This document shows, piece after piece, positions 63,464 through 64,000 of a stretch of DNA of 64,000 nucleotides (position 1 is its first letter; each line of letters starts with the position of its first letter). The position numbers were made by a program, and so were the translations under genes. The notes under the pieces are model-generated. The model worked only from the letters and a program-made list of their open reading frames with translations, was not told the DNA's origin and searched no databases. Origin of the DNA: Dyella silvatica (lineage in GTDB: Bacteria; Pseudomonadota; Gammaproteobacteria; Xanthomonadales; Rhodanobacteraceae); assembly GCF_026283955.1 (NCBI RefSeq), contig NZ_JAPDPE010000001.1, positions 1-64,000 of the forward strand, written 5' to 3'.

Positions 63464-64000
63464 ATGGCGCGATCAGCGCAAGACACCGCTTCGATAACAC
63501 AACGCCCATGGTTGGCGGCCGCAACGCTGGTCGCCGCGGCCGCAGCGATTCTGGGCGCGCTGCTGACCCGCTCGGTGGGAGACAGCTGGCAGTGGCTGCA
63601 CTGGGTGGGCAAGCCGCTGACGACGGCGTTGATCTTCGTGTTGGCGTGGCGCACGGTGTTGCCGGTCTCGTTGCGTTACCGGCGTTTCATACTGGCCGGC
63701 ATCGGTTTCTCGCTGCTGGGCGACGTGTTTCTGATGTTGCCGCAGGATCTGTTTATCGCTGGCCTGCTCAGTTTTTTGTTGGCGCATGGCTGTTTTATCG
63801 CGGCTTTCGCCAGTGATCTGCCCTTTACCACCGGGCCATGGCAAGGGCTGCTATGCCTGGCATATGGCGCCTTGGCTTTATGGATCTTGTGGCCCTCGCT
63901 GACCACGCCGCTGCGCGGGCCGGTCATCGTTTATATGGCGGTGCTGCTGACCATGCTGGTACAGGCGCTGGCGCGTGCGATGCGCTTGCGCGAGCGGGGC
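63464..64000 (+). CDS. YhhN-family membrane protein (runs off the window)
   Basis: 179 codons, open to the edge, beginning MARSAQDTASITQRPWLAAA. Several membrane helices and family-type motifs WVGKPLTTALIFVLAW, GFSLLGDVFLML and FLLAHGCFIAAFASDLPF. YhhN/TMEM86 proteins include lysoplasmalogenases; bacterial roles are mostly unknown. Confidence 0.8.
   Translation, partial: MARSAQDTASITQRPWLAAATLVAAAAAILGALLTRSVGDSWQWLHWVGKPLTTALIFVLAWRTVLPVSLRYRRFILAGIGFSLLGDVFLMLPQDLFIAGLLSFLLAHGCFIAAFASDLPFTTGPWQGLLCLAYGALALWILWPSLTTPLRGPVIVYMAVLLTMLVQALARAMRLRERG

Overview
The window is a chromosomal stretch of a GC-rich (about 63%, by eye) gammaproteobacterium. TonB-dependent receptors, a FecI/FecR pair, a GlcNAc (nag) regulon of the Xanthomonas type, an ilv/leu supercluster and the repeat containing TCACTTTTCTTTGCGTGGCC all point to Lysobacterales (Xanthomonadales), most likely Rhodanobacteraceae such as Dyella or a relative. 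The genus cannot be settled from sequence alone. I see no rRNA, tRNA, CRISPR array, intact IS or prophage.

Layout. (1) 1-1.1 kb: anti-sigma FecR (cut by the edge) and its ECF sigma factor, preceded by four tandem hairpins, the last with a U-rich tail. (2) 1.7-14.4 kb, minus strand: leuA-ilvE-leuC-leuD-leuB-ilvD-ilvC-ilvG-ilvM-ilvA, the complete isoleucine/valine/leucine pathway, mostly joined by ATGA overlaps. It is headed by an unannotated 45-residue Leu/Val/Ile-rich leader peptide and a textbook attenuator. (3) 14.5-15.8 kb: TetR regulator divergent from an isochorismatase-fold protein. (4) 15.8-19.5 kb, minus: hom-thrB-thrC headed by a second unannotated, Thr-rich leader peptide; thrC has an internal deletion plus frameshift. 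(5) 19.6-23.1 kb: DeoR regulator, NudK, CpdB. (6) 24-33 kb: secreted PKD protein, membrane sulfatase-fold enzyme, frameshifted S53 peptidase between two copies of a ~480 bp duplicated segment, and a secreted phosphodiesterase-type enzyme. (7) 33-34.7 kb: MarR and FAD monooxygenase. (8) 34.7-47.7 kb: GlcNAc/chitobiose locus: nagP-nagR-nagB-nagA on minus; nagK, TonB receptor, GH20 hexosaminidase and nagX on plus, with two NagR-type palindromes between the divergent arms. (9) 48-53.8 kb: M61 peptidase, small lipoprotein, quinone oxidoreductase, Old Yellow Enzyme, LysR. (10) 54-63.3 kb: two paralogous TonB receptors interleaved with a broken metallophosphoesterase, a glycerophosphodiesterase and a 3'-truncated phosphodiesterase, which looks like a phosphoester-scavenging locus. 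(11) 63.5 kb to the edge: YhhN-family membrane protein.

The strongest novelty is regulatory. The leu and thr leader ORFs share one promoter geometry (-35, 18 bp spacer, -10, then 7 nt to the ATG), implying that both leader peptides are translated from leaderless mRNAs. A second theme is gene decay: thrC, the S53 peptidase, a metallophosphoesterase, a phosphodiesterase 3' end, a TonB-receptor remnant and a phosphatase 3' fragment are all broken.
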